Assembly (NCBI RefSeq): GCF_000695255.1
Contig: NZ_JMIB01000004.1
Span: 62,001-126,000 of the forward strand
Reading direction: 5' to 3'
From: Photobacterium galatheae
Lineage (GTDB): Bacteria > Pseudomonadota > Gammaproteobacteria > Enterobacterales > Vibrionaceae
Length of the DNA stretch: 64,000 nt
Numbering within the stretch: position 1 is the stretch's first letter; every line of letters starts with the position of its first letter. The notes below the pieces were generated by a model. The model did no database searches, had not been told where the DNA came from, and worked only from the letters and a program-made list of their open reading frames with translations. The position numbers and the translations under genes are program-made. Below are positions 9,051 through 19,640 of the stretch, piece after piece.

Positions 9051-10088
9051 ATGCAGGAATTGCGTCTGGTTCTAATTATTGTCGGAGTGCTGGCTATCTC
9101 TGCACTTCTGTTGCACGGGTTGTGGTCGAGCCGGAAGGACAAGCCCGCCAAGTTTGGTGAAAAGCCAATTGGTCGTCTGGACGAAGGCAAGATGAAAGAT
9201 AACGAAGGGTTCGATCAGGACGGTATCGGTTCTGTCCGGGTCATCGCCAATGGGGCAGAACCGGAAGGGCCTGCCAAACGCCCGGCGCGTAAAGAGCCAG
9301 AGCTGCATTTTGGTGATGAACTGGCCATCGATCCTTTATTCGATTCCCCATCGACCCCTGTGACAGCAAAAACGGAAGAACATTCTTCCGAGATCGTTCC
9401 GGGCTCGCAACCTGAGGCGGCCGCTTCGGTACAGGCATCGGTTCCTGTACAGGAAACGGTTATCCCTGAGGTTGAAGATCAGGCAGAACCTGGCGTTGCC
9501 CAGCCTCAGGTACAGCTGGAGCCGCAATTGATTTCCACAGAGCAACCTATCACGAAACCGGTCGCTCAGATACAACAAGCTGAGGGTGGCCAGATTGAGG
9601 ACGTTCAGGTTGAACCGGAACAGCCGATGGCCCCAGAGATGGTGACTGAACCCGAGGTGCCGGCAGAAGAGGCCAAGACTGAGCCGGATTTTCTGGTGCT
9701 GAATGTACATGCCCGTGGTGGCGAATTACTGACCGGTGTGAAGTTATTCCAGTGCCTGGAAAGACATCATCTGATTTATGGCGAAAATTCTGTTTATCAT
9801 CGCCATGCTGATCTGGCCGGGACAGGTCCTGCCCTTTTCACTGTGGCAAATATGGTCAGCCCTGGCTACTTTCCTCAGGATCAACTGGAAGATTTTGCCA
9901 CGCCTGGGGTTGCCTTCTACCTGATGCTGCCTTGTCATGGTCGTGCAGATGATAATTTCAATCTGATGCTGCAAACGGTGCAGCGTATTGCTGATGACAT
10001 GGGGGCCGATATTCTGGATCATGAACGCAATCTGATTACGCCGCAGCGGTTGAAAGCATACCGGGAAAAAGCTAAGCAGTATCTGTGA
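9051..10088 (+). CDS. zipA: ZipA, FtsZ-anchoring cell division protein
   Basis: Essential division protein that ties FtsZ to the inner membrane. The 345 residues show the ZipA plan: an N-terminal membrane helix right at the start (RLVLIIVGVLAISALLLHGLW, about 5-25), a short basic patch, a long Pro/Gln/Glu-rich linker (about 60-215) and a C-terminal FtsZ-binding domain from about 220 (FLVLNVHARGG) to the end. The start matches E. coli ZipA. The ribosome binding site is weak. It is followed by a hairpin and then ligA, the same order as in E. coli. Confidence 0.96.
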   Translation: MQELRLVLIIVGVLAISALLLHGLWSSRKDKPAKFGEKPIGRLDEGKMKDNEGFDQDGIGSVRVIANGAEPEGPAKRPARKEPELHFGDELAIDPLFDSPSTPVTAKTEEHSSEIVPGSQPEAAASVQASVPVQETVIPEVEDQAEPGVAQPQVQLEPQLISTEQPITKPVAQIQQAEGGQIEDVQVEPEQPMAPEMVTEPEVPAEEAKTEPDFLVLNVHARGGELLTGVKLFQCLERHHLIYGENSVYHRHADLAGTGPALFTVANMVSPGYFPQDQLEDFATPGVAFYLMLPCHGRADDNFNLMLQTVQRIADDMGADILDHERNLITPQRLKAYREKAKQYL

Positions 10089-10115
10089 TGATACCGTTTG
10101 CGTTGTGAATACGTT

Positions 10116-10140
10116 TTAGGGCCCCTGATTGGGGCCCTAA
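10116..10140 (+). terminator. Strong hairpin between zipA and ligA
   Basis: TTAGGGCCCC pairs with GGGGCCCTAA around TGATT. A clear T-run is missing downstream, so it may act as a partial terminator or attenuator rather than a full stop. Confidence 0.6.
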
Positions 10141-10259
10141 ATGTTGAGAATAAAGCATCAGAAACGATCGGGTTGTGTGACTGTCAGCCGTGGGCATGAC
10201 AGGCTGGCCGGCAATTCAGGGGCAATACCCGATGGTTTTTGCGACAAGAATTGATGTAG

Positions 10260-12281
<2,022 letters not shown>

Positions 12282-12306
12282 GTCTTTATTCTTGCTGTAA
12301 AATCTG

Positions 12307-12339
12307 AAAAAGCCCGTCAAACTGGTGACGGGCTTTTTT
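12307..12339 (+). terminator. Intrinsic terminator of ligA
   Basis: Twelve-base stem AAAAAGCCCGTC/GACGGGCTTTTT with an eight-base loop and a T-run. Confidence 0.92.
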
Positions 12340-12702
12340 ATACCCGCCAAAAAGTGCACTTTTTTTTCTTCATATTTTTTATATGGCACCTGATTTTTTT
12401 TAATTTCTTTTATGAATATAAAAGTGAGCTTATATGGTGGTAATTATATAAGAGGCCGTTTCTTACATGAAAATGAAACCAATTTCGCAACATGCAAAAA
12501 AATACAATCAAGATCTCACTAATAATAATAATGTTTTTTTAATTCATTGTATTTAAAGGATTTAATTCGATACCTGAAAGCGTTTTAGTGGAATCATGAC
12601 TAGGATCACTGATACTGGATAAATTTGCACTGAATCATATTTTTTTAATGAAAAATTAACTTTCTGATTGATGTTTTGCGTCGCGAAAGTAGTCTTAAGC
12701 CT

Positions 12703-12717
12703 GAACTGAATCAGTTC
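12703..12717. repeat. 15-base inverted repeat in the porin upstream region
   Basis: GAACTGA and TCAGTTC flank a single central A. Candidate operator or small hairpin about 130 bases ahead of the porin start. Confidence 0.5.
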
Positions 12718-12781
12718 TCAACCAAACAAAAATATGATTGCGCAAACTCACAATAAGTTTGACTGACATATTGGGGAGAAA

Positions 12782-12821
12782 AACCTGACGTCAACGGCGG
12801 CCAACCTTTTTGACGCAGGTT
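12782..12821 (+). promoter_or_regulatory. Twelve-pair hairpin in the porin 5' leader
   Basis: Bases 12782-12794 pair with 12810-12821: six pairs, one bulged A at 12788, then six more pairs, with a 15-base loop rich in GGC and CC. No T-run follows. The hairpin ends about 15 bases before the AGGAG ribosome binding site at 12837-12841, so it lies in the mRNA leader and could affect translation, stability or small-RNA binding. Confidence 0.65.
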
Positions 12822-12847
12822 CACAGCTAGATTTTTAGGAGTTTTCC

Positions 12848-13975
12848 ATGGGTAATGTGTTTAAGCGTTCGCTATTAGGATTAGCCGTTGCATCAGCTGC
12901 AGTGGCGACGACTGCTCAGGCTGCACCGGCAACAGATACGGTGGATCTGTATGGTCAGGTTGCGGTTTCAGTCTGGCAACTCGGCGAAGATGAAATTGCA
13001 GATGGCAATCAGCCGCTGAAAGTTGAAAACGAATCCCGCTTTGGTCTGCGTGGCTCGAAAGAGCTGGCTCGTGGTCCAAATCTGATCTGGCAACTGGAAG
13101 GCGGTAACGTGGGTGACGATGGTACAGGCTCTGGTCTGGGTGTTCGTGATACTTTCGTTGGTGTGAGTTTTGACGACGGTGGTAAAGTACGTTTAGGTCG
13201 TATGTTGACCCCGCTGTATGAAGTGATCGATTGGCCATATTCAGGTCAGCGTGCCGGTGCAATCTTCGATGGTGGTGGTGATGTTGTGGGTGGTGCGCGC
13301 TATGACCGCCAATCCAATATGGTTCGTTATGACTCGGGCAATTACAGCGGCTTTACGTTTAATGTCGCTGCTGGCCGTGGCACAGAGAAAGATAAAGATT
13401 CAAATTTCTATGGTGTTGGCGCTCACTACGCGACAGGTCTGTTGACGCTCCATGCTGCTTATGAGATGGGTTCCGACCGTTCTGTCAGCGCATCCTCAAC
13501 ATTTTATCGCGCATGGTTAGCTCAGCAGGGCGGTAATACACCGAAGTTCGATGAAGTTGAAGGGAGCACGACCTCAGATACCGATGCTTACCTGTTGGGC
13601 TTTGAACTGAATCTTGGTGATTTTGGCCTCTATGGTGCGTATAAGCATGAAGCGGCTGATTATGAAGATGGTAAATTTAAGGTCGATGGTAGTGAGGTGA
13701 CCTTTACGGATATGGACATCGAGCAGGGCAGCTACTCTGTTGGTGTGGTTTACAATGGTGTAGAGAACTGGCAGTTCAAGGCGAACTATGCTGCAAACCT
13801 GGAAGCTGATGTCAAAGGTAAGGCTTTCTCTGGTAGTGAAGACTACATTGTTTCAACCAACGTGACGTACTTCCTTGATGATTCTGCAATCACTTACTTA
13901 CGCCCATACATGATTTCCAAAGACGACTCAGATGCTGAGTTTGGCTGGGGATGGGGTGTCGAGTACTACTTCTAA
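12848..13975 (+). CDS. Outer membrane general porin (OmpU/OmpH-like)
   Basis: A 375-residue precursor with a signal peptide cleaved at about residue 25 (TTAQA), an N-terminal first strand VDLYGQVAVSVWQ, a constriction-loop region around residues 125-145, and a C-terminal aromatic ending EYYF with final phenylalanine as needed for outer membrane insertion. It forms trimeric 16-stranded channels for small solutes by family knowledge. AGGAG lies 6 bases before the ATG. Acidic residues are abundant, as in marine porins. The exact orthology (OmpU, OmpH or OmpL-type) cannot be set without alignment. Confidence 0.93.
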   Translation: MGNVFKRSLLGLAVASAAVATTAQAAPATDTVDLYGQVAVSVWQLGEDEIADGNQPLKVENESRFGLRGSKELARGPNLIWQLEGGNVGDDGTGSGLGVRDTFVGVSFDDGGKVRLGRMLTPLYEVIDWPYSGQRAGAIFDGGGDVVGGARYDRQSNMVRYDSGNYSGFTFNVAAGRGTEKDKDSNFYGVGAHYATGLLTLHAAYEMGSDRSVSASSTFYRAWLAQQGGNTPKFDEVEGSTTSDTDAYLLGFELNLGDFGLYGAYKHEAADYEDGKFKVDGSEVTFTDMDIEQGSYSVGVVYNGVENWQFKANYAANLEADVKGKAFSGSEDYIVSTNVTYFLDDSAITYLRPYMISKDDSDAEFGWGWGVEYYF

Positions 13976-14004
13976 TTGCTGAGCGACAACTGCCTTTTTC
14001 ATTT

Positions 14005-14030
14005 GACCGGCCTCTTGGCCGGTCCTTTTG
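14005..14030 (+). terminator. Intrinsic terminator of the porin gene
   Basis: GACCGGCC/GGCCGGTC stem with a TCTT loop, followed by a T-rich stretch. Confidence 0.88.
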
Positions 14031-14092
14031 TTTTGATGGCATCGTAAATAAGAGTCAAGAAATCGGCAGGTTTAGCGTGCTTGCAATGCATG

Positions 14093-14117
14093 AAAAAGCA
14101 CCCAAATGGGTGCTTTT
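14093..14117 (-). terminator. Terminator downstream of the UPF0319 gene
   Basis: AAAAGCACCCA/TGGGTGCTTTT with a two-base core. A- and T-runs on both sides allow it to work in both directions. Confidence 0.82.
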
Positions 14118-14151
14118 GCTTATTTAAGTAGAATTAATACCGCAATGGCGA

Positions 14152-14787
14152 TTAATTCATATTTTGTACGGCCCAGCTTAAGAAGGCTTTTTGAGTTTCA
14201 GGCGTGGCTTGCTTAAACCAGTATTGCAGCATTTTTTCAGCTTCCGGGTTGCTGGAAACGTTTTCTTTCGGGTTGGTGGTATTCGCTGGTTTTGCGGTGT
14301 GTTTGAGAGAGGCGATGCGTTCTGTACGGTTGTACTTTTCAGTCAGGTCGACAAAATCAGGTGAAAGGGTAAACCCGACGGCTAATTTGTCTGACTTCAC
14401 CTCAATTGGATGTCCTTGTTCCAAAATACTGAAGTGAGGGGATTGGTCATATGCCTGGCCTTGAGCCAGCGTGTTGATTTTCGGCACCTCAAGCGTCAGC
14501 GTTGTGTTTTTGGCATCGAACAGAGCAACAAGAGGGACTGAATCGTATTTGGTCTTGAGGCTGCCAGATTCCATCACAATTTTACCGATCCGAAAAACGA
14601 CCTGGTTCTGGCCATCGGGTAAAGTCAGGACCGGCTGATGATTAAAACCCAGTGATGAGTAGCCGGCATCCTGCTCATTCACGACCAGCAGATGGACGCC
14701 TTTCGGCAGCTCCAGGTTGACCTGTGCAATCGATGGGGTGGTAAAAGCCAGCAGCGCTGACGACAGGAATAAATTTTTTAATTTCAT
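14152..14787 (-). CDS. UPF0319 / DUF2057 exported protein
   Basis: A 211-residue product with a signal peptide (cleavage likely after SIA, about residue 21) and the DUF2057 core, including VNLELPKGVHLLVVNEQDAG near the mature N-terminus and GFNHQPVLTLPDGQNQV after it. The C-terminal part (about 150-180) is a polar Asn/Pro/Lys-rich linker, followed by a short helical tail. The family includes E. coli YccT and several Vibrionaceae proteins. A periplasmic role is expected, and its function is not established. Monocistronic. Confidence 0.85.
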   Translation of the reverse strand: MKLKNLFLSSALLAFTTPSIAQVNLELPKGVHLLVVNEQDAGYSSLGFNHQPVLTLPDGQNQVVFRIGKIVMESGSLKTKYDSVPLVALFDAKNTTLTLEVPKINTLAQGQAYDQSPHFSILEQGHPIEVKSDKLAVGFTLSPDFVDLTEKYNRTERIASLKHTAKPANTTNPKENVSSNPEAEKMLQYWFKQATPETQKAFLSWAVQNMN

Positions 14788-14960
14788 TGAGGCAATCCTT
14801 TAGCGCTTGTGGGGATCCAAGAATTTATTTGCAAAAATACAGTTTACTGGAGTGGTTAGCCTGGTAAAGCACTAAAAATGTCAATATTGAGGAATCTGAA
14901 GCGGGTCACTTTCGTGCTATCTCCTTACAGCCTGCTTACATGACAGACATCAATCGCAGG

Positions 14961-14988
14961 TTGAGGATTGCCGTGTCAGTGGTAGAAT
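14961..14988 (+). promoter_or_regulatory. Candidate sigma-70 promoter of gltX
   Basis: TTGAGG and TAGAAT separated by 16 bases, about 77 bases before the gltX ATG. It is the best hexamer pair in this stretch. Confidence 0.5.
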
Positions 14989-15064
14989 GCCGCTATTGCA
15001 GACTGCGTAAAGTCTTACATCAGTTTACGCCTATCGTTTGAATCATTTGTTTGAAGGTCTTTTC

Positions 15065-16489
15065 ATGACGGTTAAAACTCGTTTTGCTCCCAGCCCAACA
15101 GGCTTCCTGCACGTTGGTGGTGCCCGTACTGCGTTGTATTCCTGGTTGTATGCCAAACACACCGGTGGTGAATTTGTGCTGCGGATTGAAGATACGGATC
15201 TGGAGCGTTCAACGCAGGAAGCCATCGATGCCATTATGGAAGGCATGGAGTGGCTGGGTCTGAACTGGGATGAAGGTCCTTACTATCAGACAAAACGATT
15301 TGACCGTTATAACCAACTGATCGATCAGTTGCTGGCGGAAGATAAAGCCTACAAATGCTATTGCCCTAAAGATCTGCTGGATGAAATTCGTGAAGAGCAG
15401 ATGGCCGCGGGCCTGAAACCGCGCTACGACGCGAATCACCCTCGTATTATTGAAGCCAATGCCGCAGCAACTGCTGACTCTCCTTTCGTTATCCGTTTCC
15501 GGAATCCGAAAGAAGGCAGCGTGGTATTTGACGATCACATTCGTGGCCGTATCGAGATCAGCAACAGTGAGCTGGACGACCTGATCATTCGCCGGACAGA
15601 TGGCAGTCCGACGTACAACTTCTGTGTGGTTGTGGATGACTGGGATATGGAAATTACCCATGTGGTTCGTGGTGAAGATCATATCAACAATACGCCGCGT
15701 CAGATTAACATCTACAAAGCGCTGGGTGCGCCGGTGCCAGAATTTGCACATTGCGCCATGATTCTGGGTGACGACGGTGCCAAGCTGTCTAAGCGTCATG
15801 GTGCCGTGAGCGTGATGCAGTATCGTGATGACGGTTATCTGCCAGAAGCGCTGCTGAACTATCTGGTGCGCCTGGGTTGGTCTCATGGTGATCAGGAGAT
15901 CTTCACGCAGGAAGAAATGATCAATCTGTTTAGCCTGGATGATATCAGTAAGTCAGCTTCTGCATTCAATACCGATAAGCTGCGCTGGTTGAATAACCAC
16001 TATATCAAGACGTCTGATCCTGAGTATGTGGCCAAGCACCTTCAGTGGCACCTGGATCATCAGGGCATTGATACTGCAGGTGGCCCGGCCGTGACAGAGG
16101 TGATTCAGTTGCTGGCTGAGCGTAGTGATACGCTGGTTGAGCTGGCAGCCCAGTCTCGTTACTTCTTTGAAGATTTCTCTGCATTTGACGAAGCGGCTGC
16201 GAAGAAGCACCTGCGTCCTGTTGCCAAAGAAGCGCTGGCGCTGGCCAAACAGAAAGCCGAAGCTCTGGATAACTGGCATACTGAGTCGCTGCATCAACTC
16301 ATTCAGCAAACCTGTGAAGAGCTGGATGTCGGCATGGGGAAAGTGGGGATGCCACTGCGCGTTGCCGTGACCGGTCAGGGGCAATCGCCATCCGTTGACG
16401 CTGTCATGAATCTGGTTGGTAAAGCGCGTGTGATCGCACGAATTCAGATGGCTCTGGACTACATTGCACAGCGCGAAGCGAACGCCTGA
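15065..16489 (+). CDS. gltX: Glutamyl-tRNA synthetase
   Basis: Charges tRNA-Glu. The 474-residue product begins [18 protein letters not shown], which carries the class I HIGH-like motif (HVGG). It has the KLSKRHG version of KMSKS near residue 240, and a C-terminal anticodon-binding helical domain. The ATG at 15065 follows GAAGG. An in-frame ATG nine codons earlier gives an N-terminus unlike the family. The length is normal. It is transcribed alone and ends in a terminator. Confidence 0.98.
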   Translation: MTVKTRFAPSPTGFLHVGGARTALYSWLYAKHTGGEFVLRIEDTDLERSTQEAIDAIMEGMEWLGLNWDEGPYYQTKRFDRYNQLIDQLLAEDKAYKCYCPKDLLDEIREEQMAAGLKPRYDANHPRIIEANAAATADSPFVIRFRNPKEGSVVFDDHIRGRIEISNSELDDLIIRRTDGSPTYNFCVVVDDWDMEITHVVRGEDHINNTPRQINIYKALGAPVPEFAHCAMILGDDGAKLSKRHGAVSVMQYRDDGYLPEALLNYLVRLGWSHGDQEIFTQEEMINLFSLDDISKSASAFNTDKLRWLNNHYIKTSDPEYVAKHLQWHLDHQGIDTAGGPAVTEVIQLLAERSDTLVELAAQSRYFFEDFSAFDEAAAKKHLRPVAKEALALAKQKAEALDNWHTESLHQLIQQTCEELDVGMGKVGMPLRVAVTGQGQSPSVDAVMNLVGKARVIARIQMALDYIAQREANA

Positions 16490-16518
16490 GTCATATCGTT
16501 CGCCTGAAAAGTGTTGAG

Positions 16519-16548
16519 AAGCGGAGGTTTTTAACCTCCGCTTTTTTT
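16519..16548 (+). terminator. Intrinsic terminator of gltX
   Basis: AAGCGGAGGTT/AACCTCCGCTT with a three-base loop and seven T. Confidence 0.93.
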
Positions 16549-16564
16549 GTACTTGGATCGTGCG

Positions 16565-16738
16565 CTATTTGTGCTGACGTTCATAGGTGTCTACACAAAC
16601 CCAAAAGTTTTGTGCACCGGCACAGTACTGCATGGCATCTTTCGGGATTTGAGTTGGTGTTCCGGACAATGTATAGGCGAGCGAATTAAAGCTGATGGCC
16701 AGCAGCGCTGCCGTGATAAACATTGCGAACTTTTTCAT
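16565..16738 (-). CDS. Small secreted peptide (57 codons), function unknown
   Basis: On the minus strand an ATG preceded by AGGAGAG opens a 57-codon frame. It has a signal peptide (MKKFAMFITAALLAISFNSLA, split here as MKKFAMFITAALL plus AISFNSLA) and a mature part of about 36 residues starting YTLSGTPTQ and ending ERQHK, with two cysteines (QYCAG and WVCVD) that could form one disulfide. It lies between convergent gltX and the tRNA-Arg gene. I do not recognise the family. The very good ribosome binding site and clear signal peptide argue for a real gene. Confidence 0.7.
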   Translation of the reverse strand: MKKFAMFITAALLAISFNSLAYTLSGTPTQIPKDAMQYCAGAQNFWVCVDTYERQHK

Positions 16739-17020
16739 AGCTCTCTCCTTTTATGACGACGGAAAGTCACCCACGAAAAGCGAACCTTCATGCGGTATGA
16801 CGCTGAATTTTGTGGATCACTCTGCCTTTATCACTAATAGCCTAGAACAAGATCATATTTTTCAATTATTAAAAAGAGTCGGAATCATTTCATGGATATA
16901 AACTGAATGGCCGATAAAAATTTCAAGATGAGTTGAGATAACAGCATTGTGTCTCATGGCTGAGAATTAGATCGGGCTAAAAAAATTTTTGGCGTTGCTT
17001 GAGAGATGCTGGCAAGGAAA

Positions 17021-17097
17021 TGGCGCTCCCTGCAGGAGTCGAACCTGCGGCCTTCCCCTTAGGAGGGGGACGCTCTATCCTACTGAGCTAAGGGAGC
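17021..17097 (-). tRNA. tRNA-Arg (anticodon CCU)
   Basis: A 77-base cloverleaf on the minus strand. The acceptor stem GCTCCCT pairs with AGGGAGC, followed by T8-A9, a D arm closed by GCTC/GAGC, and an anticodon stem TCCCC/GGGGA with loop CTCCTAA giving anticodon CCT. The T arm is GCAGG/CCTGC with loop TTCGACT, followed by discriminator G and encoded CCA. It reads AGG codons. Confidence 0.96.
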
Positions 17098-17120
17098 CTT
17101 CCTGAAATAGCAGGAAGGCC

Positions 17121-17148
17121 ATTATACGCAAAAGTTGAGACTTTTTAA
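17121..17148 (-). promoter_or_regulatory. Candidate promoter of tRNA-Arg
   Basis: On the minus strand a perfect -10 TATAAT (17121-17126) with TTAAAA 16 bases upstream (17143-17148). The transcript leader would contain the 8-base inverted repeat CCTTCCTG/CAGGAAGG immediately before the mature tRNA. Confidence 0.55.
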
Positions 17149-17152
17149 CCCT

Positions 17153-18295
17153 TTAGTGCCTGCGTTGCGGTTGCTTGGTCAGTAAATCACCAGGTTGAAT
17201 GCTGGCGGCAAGCTCATTTTGCTGAACGCTGAGTTCGGCCGAGCTTTCATAGACGCGATCGACAATTAAGGTAATCTGCGTTTCAACCATTCGGTTGCGG
17301 GAAATTCCATACTGATCAATGAAGCCTGCAGTGTGCCACAGTCTCAGGAGATCCCCCTGCTTCACACCATGTGCTCTGCCGACGTTGACCTGAACCTGAT
17401 TCCCGTGTGCATTCACGACTTCCGGCAGACTTGCACGACAGGCCAGAGATGATTCCAGATCCAGCATGATGTTCCGGCCTGCCCGTTGTAAGGCTGCGCC
17501 ATAGGGCGACACCCAGAAGCGGGCACTTTGGGTATCTACCTGGCTGATCCGTGAAAATGGCCATTCAGCCACTTCCCGGTACTTGCGCTGAACCAGCACT
17601 TCACCGGTTTTGCCGTCCATGACCTGAACTTCTACTGAGAACTGGCGGTTAATCTTGTCGCTGGACAACAGGCTTTGATCCAGCGTTGAGGTCAAATCGG
17701 TAATCTGGCCACTGACGATGTACTGAGCGTCATAGTCTTCTGCCAGCATCATCATTGCACTGGGGTTATCTGGCTGAACAGGGACTGCACTGGTGCCAGT
17801 GACCACAAAACTTTGGGACTGTTTACCGATTTGCCGCTTCAGCAATTGGGTAAAATCTTTGCCCACCTGATAAATGCCACCGAGTGCAGCCTGTTGAGGA
17901 ATGGCTAGTGAGAAGTCACTGATCAGCATTCCTTTCTTATACTGGATGTTGTGGCAACTTTTTGCCGAGGGGTAAATATCGACCCGCGCCGTGACGTAAT
18001 AATTGCCGTCTTTGATGAAACTTTTGCTGATCTGAACATGACGGACTTCAGTGCCATTGAACTGATAGTCCTGCCGATCTTCCTGCAAGTAAGGTTTCAG
18101 GTTGGAAAAGCTGGAAAAATCGGCGCCTGCGTAATGCATGGCGCGGTATACGGCGTCTTCAACCGCATTTGTCCGGGCTGATGACTTACTTTCCAACACA
18201 ATTGCCTGACCAGTCACTTCAAACCAGGCGGCCTGCACTGGCAAAGCGGTAAGGATCCCCAGACCCAGAAGGGCTTTCCTGAGCGTCTTTTTCAT
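17153..18295 (-). CDS. flgT: FlgT, H-ring protein of the polar flagellar basal body
   Basis: FlgT forms the H ring around the LP ring in Vibrio and supports T-ring and stator assembly. The 380-residue product has a signal peptide (cleavage about residue 22 at VQA before AWFEV) and the conserved start of the mature part, WFEVTGQAIV. Two cysteines (SCHNIQ and LACRAS) lie in the periplasmic portion. The ATG at 18295 is chosen because the signal peptide directly follows it; the frame is open 25 codons further up. It is divergent from flgO, and the tRNA-Arg gene lies downstream on the same strand. Confidence 0.93.
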   Translation of the reverse strand: MKKTLRKALLGLGILTALPVQAAWFEVTGQAIVLESKSSARTNAVEDAVYRAMHYAGADFSSFSNLKPYLQEDRQDYQFNGTEVRHVQISKSFIKDGNYYVTARVDIYPSAKSCHNIQYKKGMLISDFSLAIPQQAALGGIYQVGKDFTQLLKRQIGKQSQSFVVTGTSAVPVQPDNPSAMMMLAEDYDAQYIVSGQITDLTSTLDQSLLSSDKINRQFSVEVQVMDGKTGEVLVQRKYREVAEWPFSRISQVDTQSARFWVSPYGAALQRAGRNIMLDLESSLACRASLPEVVNAHGNQVQVNVGRAHGVKQGDLLRLWHTAGFIDQYGISRNRMVETQITLIVDRVYESSAELSVQQNELAASIQPGDLLTKQPQRRH

Positions 18296-18486
18296 AGATT
18301 TTCCAATTTCTGGCGTTTTCGGTACGATAATTGCTATGTTTTGTCTGTCGTTCAGGTTGAAGCCACACAAGGTTCAAGCCAGTTAGCCTAACAGCTTTTT
18401 ACATTGCCAACATCCTGAGTCGCATGCTGATGTATGCAAAGAGTGTTCCTAAAAAGTCAAAATGGGAGCGCGGCGATGAAAAGTCA

Positions 18487-18513
18487 TAAAGTTTTCGAGA
18501 TAGCGGACGATAA
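18487..18513 (+). promoter_or_regulatory. Sigma-28 (FliA)-type promoter of flgO-flgP
   Basis: TAAA, 15 bases, then GACGATAA, against the consensus TAAA-N15-GCCGATAA (one mismatch). It lies 37 bases before the flgO ATG. Confidence 0.7.
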
Positions 18514-18549
18514 AAGGCCATTGTCTCGTTTCTTCCGGAGCAGGGTAGA

Positions 18550-19185
18550 ATGAAAAAATGGACCATCTTGCTGTTGTCGCTGCTGACAGCATCATGTACT
18601 TATTCACCAGTTTATAATGGTAAAGAGAGCTATACCGGCAGCAATTTCTTGCTGACGGAGACGCCTCGCCATACCATAGACTTCTTTATTGAAGGGATGA
18701 CTAAGCAGCTGGTGGCGTCAAACCAGTATCTGACGGCAAAAACGCCGCTGGCGGTGACATCCTTTGTTGATATCCAGCAGATGAATGAAACCAACTGGCT
18801 GGGTAATGCGGTCTCTGAAGGCTTCATGTACCATATGCAGCAAATGGGTTTCACTGTGGTCGACTATAAGGCGACCGGGGCGATTCGTGTGACGCCGGAA
18901 GGGGATTTTTCCCTAAGCCGGAACTGGAAAGAGCTGGCTTCCGAGCAGCCTGTTGATTACGTGCTGACCGGGACGATGCTGCGTCAGGGTGGCGGCGTGC
19001 TGATTAATGCCCGTGTCATTGGAATGCGTTCGCGGGTTGTGATTGCCAGTGCGCAGGGCTTCCTGCCGGAAGACCGGATTGGCCGTGACCTGGATACACT
19101 GAATAAAATGCGTCTGGAGAATGGATTGCTGATCCGTTCTGAAGCGACAAAATTTGAGAATAACTCAATTATTTTAAAACCTTAG
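18550..19185 (+). CDS. flgO: FlgO, outer membrane flagellar lipoprotein
   Basis: FlgO and FlgP are outer membrane proteins needed for full motility and stability of the Vibrio polar flagellum. The 211-residue precursor has a lipoprotein-like signal ending LTASC with the lipidated cysteine at about residue 16, followed by the family body with SFVDIQQMNETNWLG and DYVLTGTMLRQGGG. It forms an operon with flgP, which begins 8 bases downstream, and is preceded by a sigma-28-type promoter. Confidence 0.92.
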   Translation: MKKWTILLLSLLTASCTYSPVYNGKESYTGSNFLLTETPRHTIDFFIEGMTKQLVASNQYLTAKTPLAVTSFVDIQQMNETNWLGNAVSEGFMYHMQQMGFTVVDYKATGAIRVTPEGDFSLSRNWKELASEQPVDYVLTGTMLRQGGGVLINARVIGMRSRVVIASAQGFLPEDRIGRDLDTLNKMRLENGLLIRSEATKFENNSIILKP

Positions 19186-19193
19186 GAGTCACT

Positions 19194-19622
19194 ATGCGGT
19201 TTTGGTGGATGGCTGTTTTGCTGATTACCCTGTCTGGTTGCCAACCATTAACGGAATTTCGCAACGTTAATCTGATTACTGCGGTTGGGTATGCCTCGAT
19301 TAGCGAACAGCGAGGCCAAACCATCGAAGAAAAGCGGATCCGAGCGATGCGTGCATCCAAGCTGGACGCTTACCGTGAATTGACTGAGCAGGTCTATGGG
19401 ATGCGAATCAGTGCCAGAGCTGGCCTGACGGACCAGCAACTGGGCTCTGAAGAAACGGATGGTGCGGTTGATGGTGTGATCCGTGGCGCGGAAGTGGTTC
19501 GTAGCTACCCGGTAGGGGATAGCTATGTGACTGAAATGCAATTAGATCTCGGTAAAATGGAACGGATGAAACAGCAGGGTGAGGTTTATCATGTGCCTGC
19601 AAACCAGTCTGTGATGTTCTGA
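19194..19622 (+). CDS. flgP: FlgP, outer membrane flagellar lipoprotein
   Basis: A 142-residue lipoprotein with a clear lipobox LSGC (Cys at about residue 16). The body has a LPP20-like pattern: AVGYASISEQRGQTIEEKRIRAM followed by DAYRELTEQVYG (listed in parts). In Vibrio FlgP forms an outer disk or ring element near the outer membrane. It is the second gene of the flgOP operon, with GGAG before the ATG and a strong terminator after it. Confidence 0.93.
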   Translation: MRFWWMAVLLITLSGCQPLTEFRNVNLITAVGYASISEQRGQTIEEKRIRAMRASKLDAYRELTEQVYGMRISARAGLTDQQLGSEETDGAVDGVIRGAEVVRSYPVGDSYVTEMQLDLGKMERMKQQGEVYHVPANQSVMF

Positions 19623-19640
19623 TTCTCGAAAGTATCTACA

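Larger units (their letters stand above)
12340..12847 (+). promoter_or_regulatory. Long AT-rich upstream region of the porin gene
   Basis: About 500 bases with no gene. It is visibly more AT-rich than its flanks, with several T- and A-tracts (12360-12410, 12530-12560, 12640-12660). It also holds a 15-base inverted repeat and a strong hairpin near the start codon, both listed separately. Long AT-rich leaders of this sort are usual for osmotically or ToxR/OmpR-regulated porins; the regulator itself cannot be read from the sequence. Confidence 0.55.

Noticed and set aside
8906..9160. Open frame of 84 codons upstream of and overlapping zipA
   Set aside because: It is in a different frame from zipA, lacks a ribosome binding site, and only stays open through the 12-base duplications.
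18394..18410. TTGGCA...GC on the minus strand upstream of flgT, resembling a sigma-54 promoter
   Set aside because: GG and GC are 11 bases apart instead of 10, and sigma-54 does not normally tolerate this.
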